Shown one piece after another: positions 43,702-53,052 of a stretch of DNA of 64,000 bases. The DNA is from Oligoflexia bacterium (GTDB lineage: Bacteria > Bdellovibrionota_G > JANQFH01). The stretch covers positions 1 through 64,000 of the forward strand of contig JANQFH010000068.1 of assembly GCA_028277945.1 (NCBI GenBank), read 5' to 3'. Below the pieces are notes generated by a model. The model worked only from the letters and a program-made list of their open reading frames with translations, had not been told where the DNA came from and did no database searches. Each line of letters starts with the position of its first letter. The first letter of the stretch is position 1. The position numbers and the translations under genes are program-made.

Positions 43702-46700
43702 AGTCGACGTTGTCGTTTGCCTCTCGATCTTTCACCACACCGAGAATCGAAAAGTTTCGTTTGATATTTTGATTTAATCGAACCTCCTGGTCCGCACCAA
43801 CATTATAGAGATCCGTCGAATAGATGATTCTAAGGTTTTTTGTCAGGTCTTTTCCTAGCATAATTCGTAACTCGCTCGTCTCATCGGTTTGCGAGTAATC
43901 TGGCACGACTTGGAACGTGTCTATAATGCCAATACGCTCAACTTTTTCCTGAAGCGTTCCACTGACAATTCCTACTGCTACACCTTCAGTAAGGCCTGTG
44001 GTCTGAGCTGTTGTGTCGCCAAAAGAATCGCTAATGCTACCGACAGTCAGCAGGGCAAGTATGTCCGTCTCTTCCAGCGGCGGTGTTGCGCTCATATCGA
44101 CTTGGAGTTGGTCGTTTACCGTATGTAAGTTGATCGTAACCGTATATTGATCAATCTGCGCGCTGGCATACACATCGACCAAAGGAGTTCTGTTTTTTGG
44201 ACCACGAAAGTTGATCGTTCCTGATTCGATGTCAAACTCTTGATTATTGAAATCGATAGTCCCTGAGTCAACATCAAACACGCCTTGCAACCCAACTACC
44301 GGATACTTGCCGAGAATGGTAAAACTACCCGTCAAGCGAGCATCGGCAGCGTTGTTCTGAATCGAGATTACCGGCTCCTTGGCTTCTCCACGCAATCTAA
44401 ATGTTACGCCTCTCGTTTTCTTTTTGTTTTCTGAAATGAGAGCTGTGGAAATGGCAGGTCTCTTTTTGTCAACAAAAAGAAAGCGACTGCGCCAGTCGAA
44501 GCGTTTTTTATAGCGTAGTCTTTCGATTGCTAGATCGCTTTCAAACACTGCAGCGTTATCGGGCCCAGAGAATTTTGCACTGCCACTAACGACTGCGGGG
44601 AAGTCTTCCGGGAAGTAGGTAGGAATTGACTCTGCTTTCGCAAACAAATCAAAGAGGGTTCGTTGCCACTTTTGAAAGTGGATTTCCCCACCTCCCTTTA
44701 CGTTGCCGTTACCTGCGGTAGCCGAAAAGTCTTTTACAACAATTTTGTCTTGTTGCAACTCGGCGTTAATCTGTAGGTCTTCGAAAAGGGTAGGGAAGTG
44801 TTTTAAAGTGATGATCCCTTTCTCTAGGAGAGCTGTACCGGCGAAATTGAATCGGTTTAAAGGCCCTAAGATTTGCGCTCTAACATGGATTGACCCCTCG
44901 GCCCGTGGTATGAAACGGAACAGCCTGGCCGCAGTTTCCAAATCAATCGATCCGTTGATTTCATTTTCGTCCGTACAGTTGAGATTGACCGCATCACCTG
45001 ACAGTAGGCAGTGACCGATAAATACAAGGCTATCCTGAACTACTAAACCAAGACTAGAGTTTTCGGTAAGAATCGCTCCATCGTGAGTAATATCGAAAGA
45101 ATCAAGAGTTACTCTACCGCCCCACTTCTGCTCTGTTGGTTTCGAGAGTTTAACGCTGCCTTGAAGTCGAGCGTCAAGTCCTATATTACGAAGGCGTCCG
45201 AGCTCTCTAAAAAAACCAAATGGATTAAAGTCTTCAAGATTAAATAGCAGTGTGGTTTCGTCTCCAAGGTTAACGATAAAAGAGGACCGATTTGTTTTCA
45301 AATCCGTACGAATAACCCATTTTTCTTTGTCCTTTTTTACAGTTGAAACTAGGATAGGCTTTGCGTCTATGGTGAGAAGAGTGCTCTCAGCTGTGATATC
45401 TGGATTGGACCACGGGCCTGACAGAGAGGCCTGTACTCGCAACTGATGGTCTTCGGGGACCCACTTTTTGATATGATGGATTGTATTGGTTCTAAGGCCA
45501 TGAGAGGTGACGTTGAGATCTAGCTCCTTCGTCGAAGAGTCTATAGTTCCCTTCACTATCAAGGATCCTTCGCCTTTTATCAGCGTGAGATCACGTAGGG
45601 CAAAAGTGCCTTGATCGACACTCGTATCGAAGTCAACAAGGTCAAATGGCTCATTAAAAAATAGCATGTCACGTATCTGCAATTTTGCTGATCCCGTTGG
45701 CTTTTTGTAAAAACCATCAAGGTCCACATTAGCTGATATAGATCCAGTCTTCTTAGGAACGGTCGCAATGTTACTGTCAAGGGGAGGAGGCAAGAAGGCA
45801 GTTAAAAATGAAATTGGAATATCTTTGAGAACGGTCGCGAGTTTCGCAAAACGTTTAGTCTTATAGTCAAAACGACCAGTTGCAAGTAGTTGGGCCCGAT
45901 CGTTACCGAACCGCAGCTTGCTTGCCAAGATCTCTGAGTCGTTGAGATCAAGCAGGACGGTCAGATCCCAAGTTTTGTCGCCGGCGACCTCGAGGCCTTG
46001 CCCTTCTATGCGTATTTCTCCAGTCTGCGACGAGCCGTCATGGGAGAGGTTGGCTTCGACTCCAACACTGCCACGGATGGCCTGTGAATGTGGAAGTAGC
46101 TGGTGCCATAGATCGTGTATTGCTCCGCTTAGTGTGATCTGTCGACTATTTTTGTCGAAAAATCCTTTTGTCGACAGCTGTAGCTCGTTTGATTTCACTA
46201 TGACATCTTTGACAGCCCACCTTTTAAGGCGGTCGTCCATAGTTATTTCACCATCAAGCAAAAAGTCGGTGAGGGTAGCCGCAATTCCGTTATGTTGAAT
46301 GGTCAGGCTTTTCGTAGAAAGCCGTGGATCTACAGTGAAAGAGCTCTGCCGAGAGCGGCCAACAGATTTACCAGTCATAAGAATATTCCCAGAGAGATGG
46401 CCCTGCAGTCCCAGCGTTGGTTTCATAAACCTTTGGATAAGTGGTTGCATGGTTGATAGATCGAACTTGTTTAGCGTTGTTTTTGTTTGGACATCACCAC
46501 TGACAAGATCCCAGCTGCCCTTAGCACGAATGGAGCCCTGTTCCTGTTGCATGGTTAAGTTGGCGAGACGGATTTTGTCTGGAGACAAAGCACAATCGAT
46601 ATTGAAGTTATCTAAATAGAAAGCGTTGTGTCGAATATTGGTTCCTTTAACGTTAAACTTTATTTTCGGGTAGGTTGTGCTGCCGCTAATTTGTCCTTTG

Positions 46701-47509
46701 TACTGTATTTCCCCGGTAGTCTGTCTGTTTGCTGATACTATCGCAAGGTCCGTCTCTCCCTCGACACCAAGATTTAGCTGTGGATAGATCGTCCCTGTAG
46801 TCTCTAGGCGCAGACCCTGCGCCTGTAGATCTAACGCTTCGATCGCCAGCCTTTCTCGGTGGTAAAGCAGTCGTGCTTGTAATAAACGGATAGGTAACAT
46901 TTCGGACAGGCCAAATTGTCTTTTGGTCTGTATACTTCCATCTGCTTCTAGATTGACTTTAACATGGCCACCTTTGGCAAGCTCGGTTTCTACGTAACCT
47001 AAGTTCAGTTGTACCAGCCAATCTCGATCTTGTTCCTCGATGATTAGTGTTCCTTTTTGTAAACTTGCACGCTCAACCACAAACTGCAAAAGTTGTATAT
47101 CTCGTGGTATGACGTTCTGTAACGATCGTTGTTGTTTTAGGCCTAGAGCAAGCGACGGGTATCGTAGGTGCATCCGAGTATCGCCAAGTTCAACTTTTGA
47201 GATAATAACTTTCCCAAAAAAGATAGGAAAGGGACTAAACTTAATTTTGGCACGATCTACAATGAATTCGGAAATGCCATATTTGTCGCTTGAAACCTCG
47301 AGGCCGTTAATCTCTATGGTCGGCTGTGCCATAGAAATGGTCAGGCCATCGATAGATACAGATCCCTCCACTTGTTTTGCAAGAGTGCGAGCGATGAGTT
47401 GCTTTAATTGATAGGCAAAGTGTTGCTTGAGCAGAAAAAATCCAGCTGTAGCAATACTAATAATAACTATGCTGAACAAGAGTACGCGTCGTCGTCGTTT
47501 TATTTTCAT
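43667..47509 (-). CDS. tamB: TamB-like translocation and assembly protein
   Basis: This 1280-residue protein has one N-terminal membrane helix (about 8-27) and a very long periplasmic beta-rich part with AsmA/TamB-type repeats. The conserved C-terminal TamB (DUF490) domain starts near 1080: DSGTIDFNNQEFDIESGTINF, PLVDVYASAQIDQYTVTINL, SATPPLEETDILALLTVG, then SELRIMLGKDLTKNLRIIYSTDL. TamB proteins bridge inner and outer membrane and move lipids or help outer-membrane assembly. The partner Omp85 gene is directly downstream. tRNA-Gly lies 28 bases upstream. Confidence 0.9.
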   Translation of the reverse strand: MKIKRRRRVLLFSIVIISIATAGFFLLKQHFAYQLKQLIARTLAKQVEGSVSIDGLTISMAQPTIEINGLEVSSDKYGISEFIVDRAKIKFSPFPIFFGKVIISKVELGDTRMHLRYPSLALGLKQQRSLQNVIPRDIQLLQFVVERASLQKGTLIIEEQDRDWLVQLNLGYVETELAKGGHVKVNLEADGSIQTKRQFGLSEMLPIRLLQARLLYHRERLAIEALDLQAQGLRLETTGTIYPQLNLGVEGETDLAIVSANRQTTGEIQYKGQISGSTTYPKIKFNVKGTNIRHNAFYLDNFNIDCALSPDKIRLANLTMQQEQGSIRAKGSWDLVSGDVQTKTTLNKFDLSTMQPLIQRFMKPTLGLQGHLSGNILMTGKSVGRSRQSSFTVDPRLSTKSLTIQHNGIAATLTDFLLDGEITMDDRLKRWAVKDVIVKSNELQLSTKGFFDKNSRQITLSGAIHDLWHQLLPHSQAIRGSVGVEANLSHDGSSQTGEIRIEGQGLEVAGDKTWDLTVLLDLNDSEILASKLRFGNDRAQLLATGRFDYKTKRFAKLATVLKDIPISFLTAFLPPPLDSNIATVPKKTGSISANVDLDGFYKKPTGSAKLQIRDMLFFNEPFDLVDFDTSVDQGTFALRDLTLIKGEGSLIVKGTIDSSTKELDLNVTSHGLRTNTIHHIKKWVPEDHQLRVQASLSGPWSNPDITAESTLLTIDAKPILVSTVKKDKEKWVIRTDLKTNRSSFIVNLGDETTLLFNLEDFNPFGFFRELGRLRNIGLDARLQGSVKLSKPTEQKWGGRVTLDSFDITHDGAILTENSSLGLVVQDSLVFIGHCLLSGDAVNLNCTDENEINGSIDLETAARLFRFIPRAEGSIHVRAQILGPLNRFNFAGTALLEKGIITLKHFPTLFEDLQINAELQQDKIVVKDFSATAGNGNVKGGGEIHFQKWQRTLFDLFAKAESIPTYFPEDFPAVVSGSAKFSGPDNAAVFESDLAIERLRYKKRFDWRSRFLFVDKKRPAISTALISENKKKTRGVTFRLRGEAKEPVISIQNNAADARLTGSFTILGKYPVVGLQGVFDVDSGTIDFNNQEFDIESGTINFRGPKNRTPLVDVYASAQIDQYTVTINLHTVNDQLQVDMSATPPLEETDILALLTVGSISDSFGDTTAQTTGLTEGVAVGIVSGTLQEKVERIGIIDTFQVVPDYSQTDETSELRIMLGKDLTKNLRIIYSTDLYNVGADQEVRLNQNIKRNFSILGVVKDREANDNVDFGVDLEFSLDF

Positions 47510-47535
47510 AGCGTTAGCTTGTCACTAGAGGTTGG

Positions 47536-47607
<72 letters not shown>

Positions 47608-47611
47608 TGTT

Positions 47612-47640
47612 ATTATGAACACGGTGCAAAAATGTGGCAA
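47612..47640 (-). promoter_or_regulatory. Promoter of tRNA-Gly (and possibly tamB)
   Basis: On the minus strand TTGCCA (complement of 47635-47640), 17 bases and CATAAT (complement of 47612-47617) form a near-consensus sigma-70 promoter. Only 4 bases separate the -10 box from the mature tRNA 5' end, so the primary transcript would have almost no leader. The rest of the intergenic region (47641-47823) shows no other clear signal apart from an isolated TTGACA (47698-47703). Confidence 0.55.
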
Positions 47641-47823
47641 CAGCGCTATCCACAAGTTGGAACAACGAAAAAATTTAACGAGCTGGCCCTGCCTATATTG
47701 ACATAACTTACCAAAAATGCAAGGTTTTTGTCCTCCCGGGCGCTGTTTTTACGTGACAAATGGTGACAGGCGTGTTGAAAAAGCTGATACGAGGAACTCG
47801 CAGAGTTTGCTAGAGGTTAGAAC

Positions 47824-48564
47824 ATGGTTGGTGTCGGAACGGTAATTTTTACTGCGATCGCAATCTGTTTGGTCGTGGCTTTTGCTTTGTTTTGGAGCAC
47901 CTTTAAGTTGAGGCGGTTACGTCGCGATTTAGATGATGAAGGCATTCAGGTAATCCAGCTTGCCAATCAGTTGCGAGATCAAAAAAAGGAACTCAGCAAA
48001 TTGCAATCTTCTATCGACACTATTTTTGACTGGATAGAAAAAACTAATGTCAAATCGCCTGCTGTCGACGTTTTGACGACGTCGGGGAAAAGTGAGGATA
48101 CGGAGGAGGAGTCAGAGGAGTCAGCGGATGACGATAAGGATAACGATGTCGATAAGGTACCGACCAATGTACGGTTTCGAGATTCTGGGGTCGACACAAA
48201 CTCGGCGGAAGAGGTCCTGCTTAGTTCTGAGCCACCCCCGCGGAAGGAGAAAAAAGACAAAGAGGTAAAGTTGCGACAAGAGTTTTCAAGGCTACAGGAG
48301 TTTGCTGCGAGTTTTGGAGAAAAGTTAACCAAAATAGGATTTTTCCTGCCAGCCGAAGAGCTGCTGCCAGTGGGAACCAAAGTGGACTTGGATTTTCGAC
48401 TTGCCGATGGCGCTCCTTTAATCTGTGGCAAAGGAGAAGTGAAGCGAGTCCATGTTGGCAATGGCGAATCTCGTCATCCGTCACGGGGAATGGATATCCG
48501 TTTTATTTACTTGGATCAATCGAGCAAAGAGATCATTCGTAGGTTAACGACAACAACCGTTTAG
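47824..48564 (+). CDS. Membrane-anchored PilZ-like protein
   Basis: This 246-residue protein has one N-terminal membrane helix (about 5-24), a short coiled coil (about 32-70), an acidic linker (about 78-115), and a C-terminal PilZ-like barrel (about 155-245) resembling the myxobacterial PilZ-like family: EKLTKIGFFLPAEELLPVGTKVDLDFRL then GKGEVKRV and GMDIRFIYLD. The c-di-GMP-binding RxxxR is not clear and the usual (D/N)xSxxG is degraded to TKIG, so nucleotide binding is doubtful. AGAGG precedes the ATG. It is divergent from tRNA-Gly/tamB. Confidence 0.72.
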   Translation: MVGVGTVIFTAIAICLVVAFALFWSTFKLRRLRRDLDDEGIQVIQLANQLRDQKKELSKLQSSIDTIFDWIEKTNVKSPAVDVLTTSGKSEDTEEESEESADDDKDNDVDKVPTNVRFRDSGVDTNSAEEVLLSSEPPPRKEKKDKEVKLRQEFSRLQEFAASFGEKLTKIGFFLPAEELLPVGTKVDLDFRLADGAPLICGKGEVKRVHVGNGESRHPSRGMDIRFIYLDQSSKEIIRRLTTTTV

Positions 48565-48582
48565 CGGCCTGCGTGCATACGA

Positions 48583-48611
48583 TTGAAAATATTCTTAAAA
48601 AATAGTATGTT
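48583..48611 (+). promoter_or_regulatory. Candidate promoter for the two-TM protein gene
   Basis: TTGAAA (48583-48588), 17 bases and TATGTT (48606-48611) form a reasonable sigma-70-like promoter 27 bases before the start of the next gene. It lies in the 73-base gap after the PilZ-like gene, so the downstream pair could be transcribed separately. Evidence is sequence match only. Confidence 0.4.
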
Positions 48612-48637
48612 ATAGGTCTAGCCTACTCATATAGTCC

Positions 48638-49840
48638 ATGCGGCGCCAACCACGGAAATGGAGACGACTCCTTTTACTTCTTGTTGTTCTAAACGGGATG
48701 GTTGTTTTTGGCCTTAGGCAGGTTGAACAGCGCCATCAGATCCGGTGGCGCAATCTATCGGAACAGGCGGTGCCAAATGTTGCCGGTATTGTTGCCACCC
48801 ACATCAAGAGGATCCAACCCATCGAAGATGCGGCCTTACAGGCTATGCTCCAGGTGGATCCGCAGATCGGCTATATCATCGTTCACAACCACTTGAGTGG
48901 TTTTTTGACCAGCGCCGTAAATGCTGAGGCGATGTCCAAAGCTCCTTTCTCAATTGCAGATAGAGCGTTAAAAGAAAACTTCAGTGCACTGGCAAAGACC
49001 TTATTTCAGAATCAGCAGGGAGGCATGACTTTAGGATTTGATGTGTTACGGATTGAACTCCGCGATAAGCAGCTACCTACAAGGCCGATACAGGCAGTGA
49101 TCAAGATGGGCTATGTCATGCCCGGATATCGCAGCTTAAAGCTCAGCTTATGGACTATGCAAGGCCTCTTGGTGCTCTCTGTTTTAGTACTGCTGCTGGC
49201 CCTTCTTATTCCATCCTCTAGCAGGAAATCTGTTGCGGAGATAGAGGAAGTAGACCTTTTGAGTGACTCTCTAACGACCGATCAAACCGAGGTCATCTCC
49301 CTAAGCCAGCCCCGACATGTCAACAGTGAACGGTGGCTCCCCATGTTAACAGAAGAGGGTTTGGATAATTGGCAGCGATCGGGCGAATGGTATATTTTTA
49401 ACGAGTTCGTTGTGGCTAACCCATGGCGTGCTAGCCTTGTTCGCACCGATTTCAACTTTGAACAGTATGTATTTCGCCTAAAGGCGAAGAAGATCAGTGG
49501 TGCTGATGGCTTTGTTGTTCTCTTCCAATGTGACAATCATGGCCTGGTATGGGTTTTGGGTGGTTGGAACAACAGCCGATCTGAAGTCGCGGGTTATAAA
49601 TCCACCCAGTATGTAGAGAGTATCAAAACGGATCGTTGGTATGAAATAACCATCGAGGTGTTCGATAGCGTTCTGAATGGCTACGTTAATGGGGATAAAA
49701 AGTGGTCACTGTCGCGAAAAGAGATTAAGGCCTCTGATGTGGGTGAAGATTTTTTAACAGGCATAGGAATGGGTGTTTGGAACACCGTGTGCAAATTTCA
49801 AAACCCTTTTATTGTCAATAAAGATGAGCAGTCTATTTAG
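48638..49840 (+). CDS. Two-TM protein with a C-terminal concanavalin-like domain
   Basis: This 400-residue protein of unknown family has an N-terminal membrane helix (about 8-26), an extracytoplasmic segment of about 140 residues, a second helix (about 177-196), then a cytoplasmic-side domain (about 225-395). That domain is beta-rich: EWYIFNEFVVANP, FEQYVFRLKAKKISGADGFVVLFQ, LVWVLGGWNNSRSEVAGY, DRWYEITIEVFDSVLNGYVNGDKKW. The pattern is that of LamG/DUF1080-type jelly-roll domains, like the arabinofuranosidase-associated one. A lectin-like fold on the cytoplasmic side would be odd, so the topology may be inverted. No ribosome binding site is obvious. Confidence 0.6.
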   Translation: MRRQPRKWRRLLLLLVVLNGMVVFGLRQVEQRHQIRWRNLSEQAVPNVAGIVATHIKRIQPIEDAALQAMLQVDPQIGYIIVHNHLSGFLTSAVNAEAMSKAPFSIADRALKENFSALAKTLFQNQQGGMTLGFDVLRIELRDKQLPTRPIQAVIKMGYVMPGYRSLKLSLWTMQGLLVLSVLVLLLALLIPSSSRKSVAEIEEVDLLSDSLTTDQTEVISLSQPRHVNSERWLPMLTEEGLDNWQRSGEWYIFNEFVVANPWRASLVRTDFNFEQYVFRLKAKKISGADGFVVLFQCDNHGLVWVLGGWNNSRSEVAGYKSTQYVESIKTDRWYEITIEVFDSVLNGYVNGDKKWSLSRKEIKASDVGEDFLTGIGMGVWNTVCKFQNPFIVNKDEQSI

Positions 49841-49844
49841 GATT

Positions 49845-50420
49845 ATGCGTTTTTATATCATGAGTGTCTTGGTTCTGCTGATTGTCGGCTGCTGGCCGTT
49901 ACAGCAGGAGGATGAGAGACGCTTCGTACTCTATTTTGATATGCAGCCAGAGAAGACGGCTACGGTTGTGAAGCCTCCACCAACGAAAAAGAAGCTGGGC
50001 ACAGCCCAGCCCAAGGTTTCACCCAATGAAAGGCTTCGAGACAAGATGCAGTCGCGTTACAATCAGTTAGTTAAAAATTTACAACAGAGAAGTATTTTAA
50101 TCGAGGACCTTGCTGACGGTGATAACCGACTACAAAGAATAAGGAAGTATATGCAGGCAAAGGATTTTCAAACCACAGCCAGTCTCTTACGCTCGTTAGA
50201 ACAGGACCTTGAGCGTGTGAAGATTGATGAAGAGTTTATTACTAAAAAAAACGCTAGGTTGTTGAGCCTACTGCAAGTGATAAAACCTAAGGGTACCGTG
50301 CTAGAACAGATTGATCGCGAGTCTGAGGAGATCAATCTCCTGCTTGAACAGGCTGACTACGAGGCGATCAATCGACGCATGAATAGACTCTTTGAGCTGC
50401 TGCGACAAGTGCAGCAGTAG
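49845..50420 (+). CDS. Predicted lipoprotein with coiled-coil region
   Basis: This protein of about 191 residues has a lipoprotein signal (MRFYIMSVLVLLIVGC, lipobox ending in Cys16) followed by a Pro/Lys-rich stretch and a helical coiled coil (about 60-185). The ATG at 49845 with TAGGA 5 bases upstream is chosen; other in-frame starts are 49824 and 49860. It follows the preceding gene's stop by 4 bases. I do not recognise a family. Its C-terminus faces the permease gene with an 8-base gap. Confidence 0.6.
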   Translation: MRFYIMSVLVLLIVGCWPLQQEDERRFVLYFDMQPEKTATVVKPPPTKKKLGTAQPKVSPNERLRDKMQSRYNQLVKNLQQRSILIEDLADGDNRLQRIRKYMQAKDFQTTASLLRSLEQDLERVKIDEEFITKKNARLLSLLQVIKPKGTVLEQIDRESEEINLLLEQADYEAINRRMNRLFELLRQVQQ

Positions 50421-50428
50421 ACCAGAAC

Positions 50429-51466
50429 TCATTTACGCTTCTGTCGCAGAAGTAGCCATAGGGTGGCAAGAAGAAGTGTCGCAGTTGAGAGCCACTCTAA
50501 CCACTTGGGTAGCATGGTCATGGGCGCGACGGTTTCGGTAACCTGCCAGTCCAAATGCAAGAACAGCGCATTCATGCCAATGCCCAGCAAAACACTCATA
50601 ACGGCAATGGTGGCCACATAAATAACAGCTACCGTTTTCCCGAGATCCTTGGCGACCACGGTAATTGTCACGGCGTTGGTTGCTGGGCCGGCGAGGAGGA
50701 AGACAAGGGCAGCTCCGGGGCTCATGCCCTTTAGCAACAACGCTGCGGCAATCGGAATAGAGCCGGTTGAGCACACATACATCGGTATACCAACAACCAA
50801 CATCACCAGCATGGCTTGCCAAGTGCTACCGAGGTAGCGTGTAATGAGATGATCCGGAATGGCATAGGTAATAAGACCACCAACTAGTACGCCGATGAAT
50901 AGGGGTTTCCAAATTTCTCCTAAGAGTTGGACAAAGGCGTAGTGGAAGAGTTCGCCAAGGGTCCGTCGTCCGTGTGAGGTTTGCGCCTCGCCTACAGCAT
51001 CATGGCAGCTTTTTGGAGCTGATGTCTGGTCTTCACCACTCTGAGGCGTTGCCATTGTAAGAAGGTTGGTAAGCAGGCCTGCCACGAACGCAGCGATGGC
51101 CGATGCCAGCAGGCGGTATACCGTAAAGAAGAAGCCAAGCAACGAATAGGTGGCAAAGATCGAGTCAACTCCAGTGATGGGTGTGGCAATGAGAAAGCTG
51201 ATCACCGAGCCGCGGCTGGCGCCCATCTTTCGCAGTGAGACAGCAGCAGGGATAACGCTGCAGGAACAGAGTGGTAGGGGAATGCCAAAGAGCACGGCCT
51301 TAGTTACCGAGCCAACATTGGCTTTGCCTAGGTGGGTGGATATCCATTCTACGGAGAAGAAAATGTGCAACAGCCCAGCAAACAGCAACCCCAGGAGAAG
51401 ATAGGGGCTCATTTGGTTTAATAGGGTGATTGCAGCAACCGCAACACCATAGAGAACCTCTGGCAT
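50429..51466 (-). CDS. SO_0444-type metal efflux permease
   Basis: This 345-residue inner-membrane protein has about eight to nine helices and two matching halves. The repeated signature is visible: GIPLPLCSCSVIPAAVSL (Cys67, Cys69) in the first half and YVCSTGSIPIAAALLLKG in the second, followed by LAGPATNAVTITV. This is the SO_0444/DUF318 permease family linked to copper or zinc efflux. A hydrophilic loop with one Cys and several His (about 145-175) lies between the halves. It is the last gene of the hemH-ferritin operon, so a transition metal is a plausible substrate. Confidence 0.85.
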   Translation of the reverse strand: MPEVLYGVAVAAITLLNQMSPYLLLGLLFAGLLHIFFSVEWISTHLGKANVGSVTKAVLFGIPLPLCSCSVIPAAVSLRKMGASRGSVISFLIATPITGVDSIFATYSLLGFFFTVYRLLASAIAAFVAGLLTNLLTMATPQSGEDQTSAPKSCHDAVGEAQTSHGRRTLGELFHYAFVQLLGEIWKPLFIGVLVGGLITYAIPDHLITRYLGSTWQAMLVMLVVGIPMYVCSTGSIPIAAALLLKGMSPGAALVFLLAGPATNAVTITVVAKDLGKTVAVIYVATIAVMSVLLGIGMNALFLHLDWQVTETVAPMTMLPKWLEWLSTATLLLATLWLLLRQKRK

Positions 51467-51493
51467 AACCTTGTATCCAAAAAAGACGTTATA

Positions 51494-51994
51494 TTAAGAT
51501 GTCGCTGAAGCCCTCTGACCCACATTATGGTCGAGCATCAAAAGGCCTGAGGTATTATCGCTGATCAGTCTGAGTTTTTGCAAGATGCCATTTGTAGAGG
51601 ACTCTTCTTCCACCTGTTCGTTGACAAACCACTCTAAAAAGAAGTGGGTGGCGTGGTCCCCTTCACTGATGGCTAGGTCCATCTGTTCGTTGATCAGGCG
51701 GGTACTCCTTTTTTCATGCTTTAAGGCATCTTCAAAGGCGTGCAACGGCGACTTCCAGTCACTGGGGGGTGCCTCAATCGGTTTAAACAGAACTTTAGCG
51801 CCTCGGTCGTTTAAATAGTTGTAGTACTTCATGGCATGACCAAGCTCTTCCTGAGCCTGCATGCGCATCCAATGGGCGAAACCCTCTAGATTGAGACCAA
51901 GAAAGTAGGAAGACATAGAGAGGTAAAAATAGCCTGAGAACAGCTCGACGTTGATCTGCTCGTTCAGGCTCTGTTGCATCTTCTTGCTTAACAT
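51494..51994 (-). CDS. ftnA: Ferritin (FtnA type)
   Basis: This 166-residue iron-storage protein has the four-helix ferritin pattern with ferroxidase residues: Glu17 in NEQINVELFSGYFYLS, Glu50 and His53 in MQAQEELGHAMKYYNYL, and Glu/Gln residues in FFLEWFVNEQVEEE. The helix order and length match bacterial ferritin rather than bacterioferritin (no heme Met). It lies 3 bases after the hemH stop and 27 bases before the permease start, consistent with coordinated control of iron use and storage. Confidence 0.95.
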   Translation of the reverse strand: MLSKKMQQSLNEQINVELFSGYFYLSMSSYFLGLNLEGFAHWMRMQAQEELGHAMKYYNYLNDRGAKVLFKPIEAPPSDWKSPLHAFEDALKHEKRSTRLINEQMDLAISEGDHATHFFLEWFVNEQVEEESSTNGILQKLRLISDNTSGLLMLDHNVGQRASATS

Positions 51995-51997
51995 CGG

Positions 51998-53038
51998 CTA
52001 TCTCGAATAAACCACCTCTTGTCTTTGCGTCAAGGGTTTTTCCTGCGCCAGTTGGGTGAGAATCAGCTTGCTGAGCATGGTGATGTGCTCTTGGCGATCG
52101 TTGAGGGCGGGGATGTAACGCAGCTTTTGACCGCCATAGGCGAGGAAGAGATCGTGATACTGCATGCCGATCTCCTCTAGTGTTTCTAAACAGTCGGCGG
52201 CAAATCCAGGTGCCATGACATCCAATCGCTGTACGCCTTGTTGGGCTAGCTGTGGAATCACTTCATCGCTGTAGGGCTTGATCCACTCCTCCCTACCAAA
52301 GCGTGACTGAAATGCTACCAACCACTCGCTCTCATTGAGCTCTAAACTTGTTGCCACCAACTCCGCTGTGCGTTCACACTGACCGCGATAGGGATCCCCA
52401 AGCTCAACATAGCGCTTTGGAATTCCATGGAATGAAAATAGTAGTCGCTCCCCACGACCATACTGCTTCCAACAGTCACGAACGCTTGCTGTCAGCGCCT
52501 GGATATACTCTGGATGATCAAAGTAACTCGTGATCGTGTGTAGGCTGGGTAGCACGCGCCACTGTTGCAGTTCCTGAAATACTGCATCAAAACTAGAGGC
52601 CGTGGTTGCGGCGCAATACTGCGGGTAGAGTGGCAGCACAACGATGCGATTACACTGCTGCTGCTGGAGGTATTGGAGCCCCTTTGCAATCGAAGGCTCG
52701 CCATAACGCATGCCTAGGGTAATGTGAAAAGGTTGGTTGAGCTCAGTGCGCAGCATTCTACCCAGGGCGGCAGTCTGCCGTTTGCTCATGACTAAGAGGG
52801 GAGAGCCTGCCTGCGTCCAGATTTTACTGTAGGCAGCAGCACTCTTTCTTGGTCGCGTCCGCAGTACAATGCCGTGCAGGAGCAACCACCATAACGGGCG
52901 TGGTAGGTCGACAACGCGGCGATCCCAGAGAAACTGCTTGAGGTAGCGACGTAGAGCCTTGGGTGTAGGCTGCTCCGGCGTACCGAGGTTACAGACCAGA
53001 ATCCCTAAGGGCGCTGCATTGGCTGAATTACTCATCAT
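51998..53038 (-). CDS. hemH: Ferrochelatase
   Basis: This 346-residue enzyme inserts iron into protoporphyrin IX. It has the family start GILVCNLGTPEQPTPKALRRYLKQFL, the VDLPRPLWW segment, the active-site His204 in FSFHGIPKRY followed by GDPYRGQC, and Glu285 in APGFAADCLETLEEI. The upstream regulator is 14 bases away and the ferritin gene 3 bases downstream. The window also has ctaA and ctaB nearby, so heme from this enzyme feeds heme O and heme A formation. Confidence 0.97.
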   Translation of the reverse strand: MMSNSANAAPLGILVCNLGTPEQPTPKALRRYLKQFLWDRRVVDLPRPLWWLLLHGIVLRTRPRKSAAAYSKIWTQAGSPLLVMSKRQTAALGRMLRTELNQPFHITLGMRYGEPSIAKGLQYLQQQQCNRIVVLPLYPQYCAATTASSFDAVFQELQQWRVLPSLHTITSYFDHPEYIQALTASVRDCWKQYGRGERLLFSFHGIPKRYVELGDPYRGQCERTAELVATSLELNESEWLVAFQSRFGREEWIKPYSDEVIPQLAQQGVQRLDVMAPGFAADCLETLEEIGMQYHDLFLAYGGQKLRYIPALNDRQEHITMLSKLILTQLAQEKPLTQRQEVVYSR

Positions 53039-53052
53039 GCCTTGATAAGAAA

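Noticed and set aside
47979-48461. Ser-rich open frame of 160 codons opposite the PilZ-like gene
   Set aside because: Its composition is a mirror of the acidic linker on the other strand; no start signal or family.
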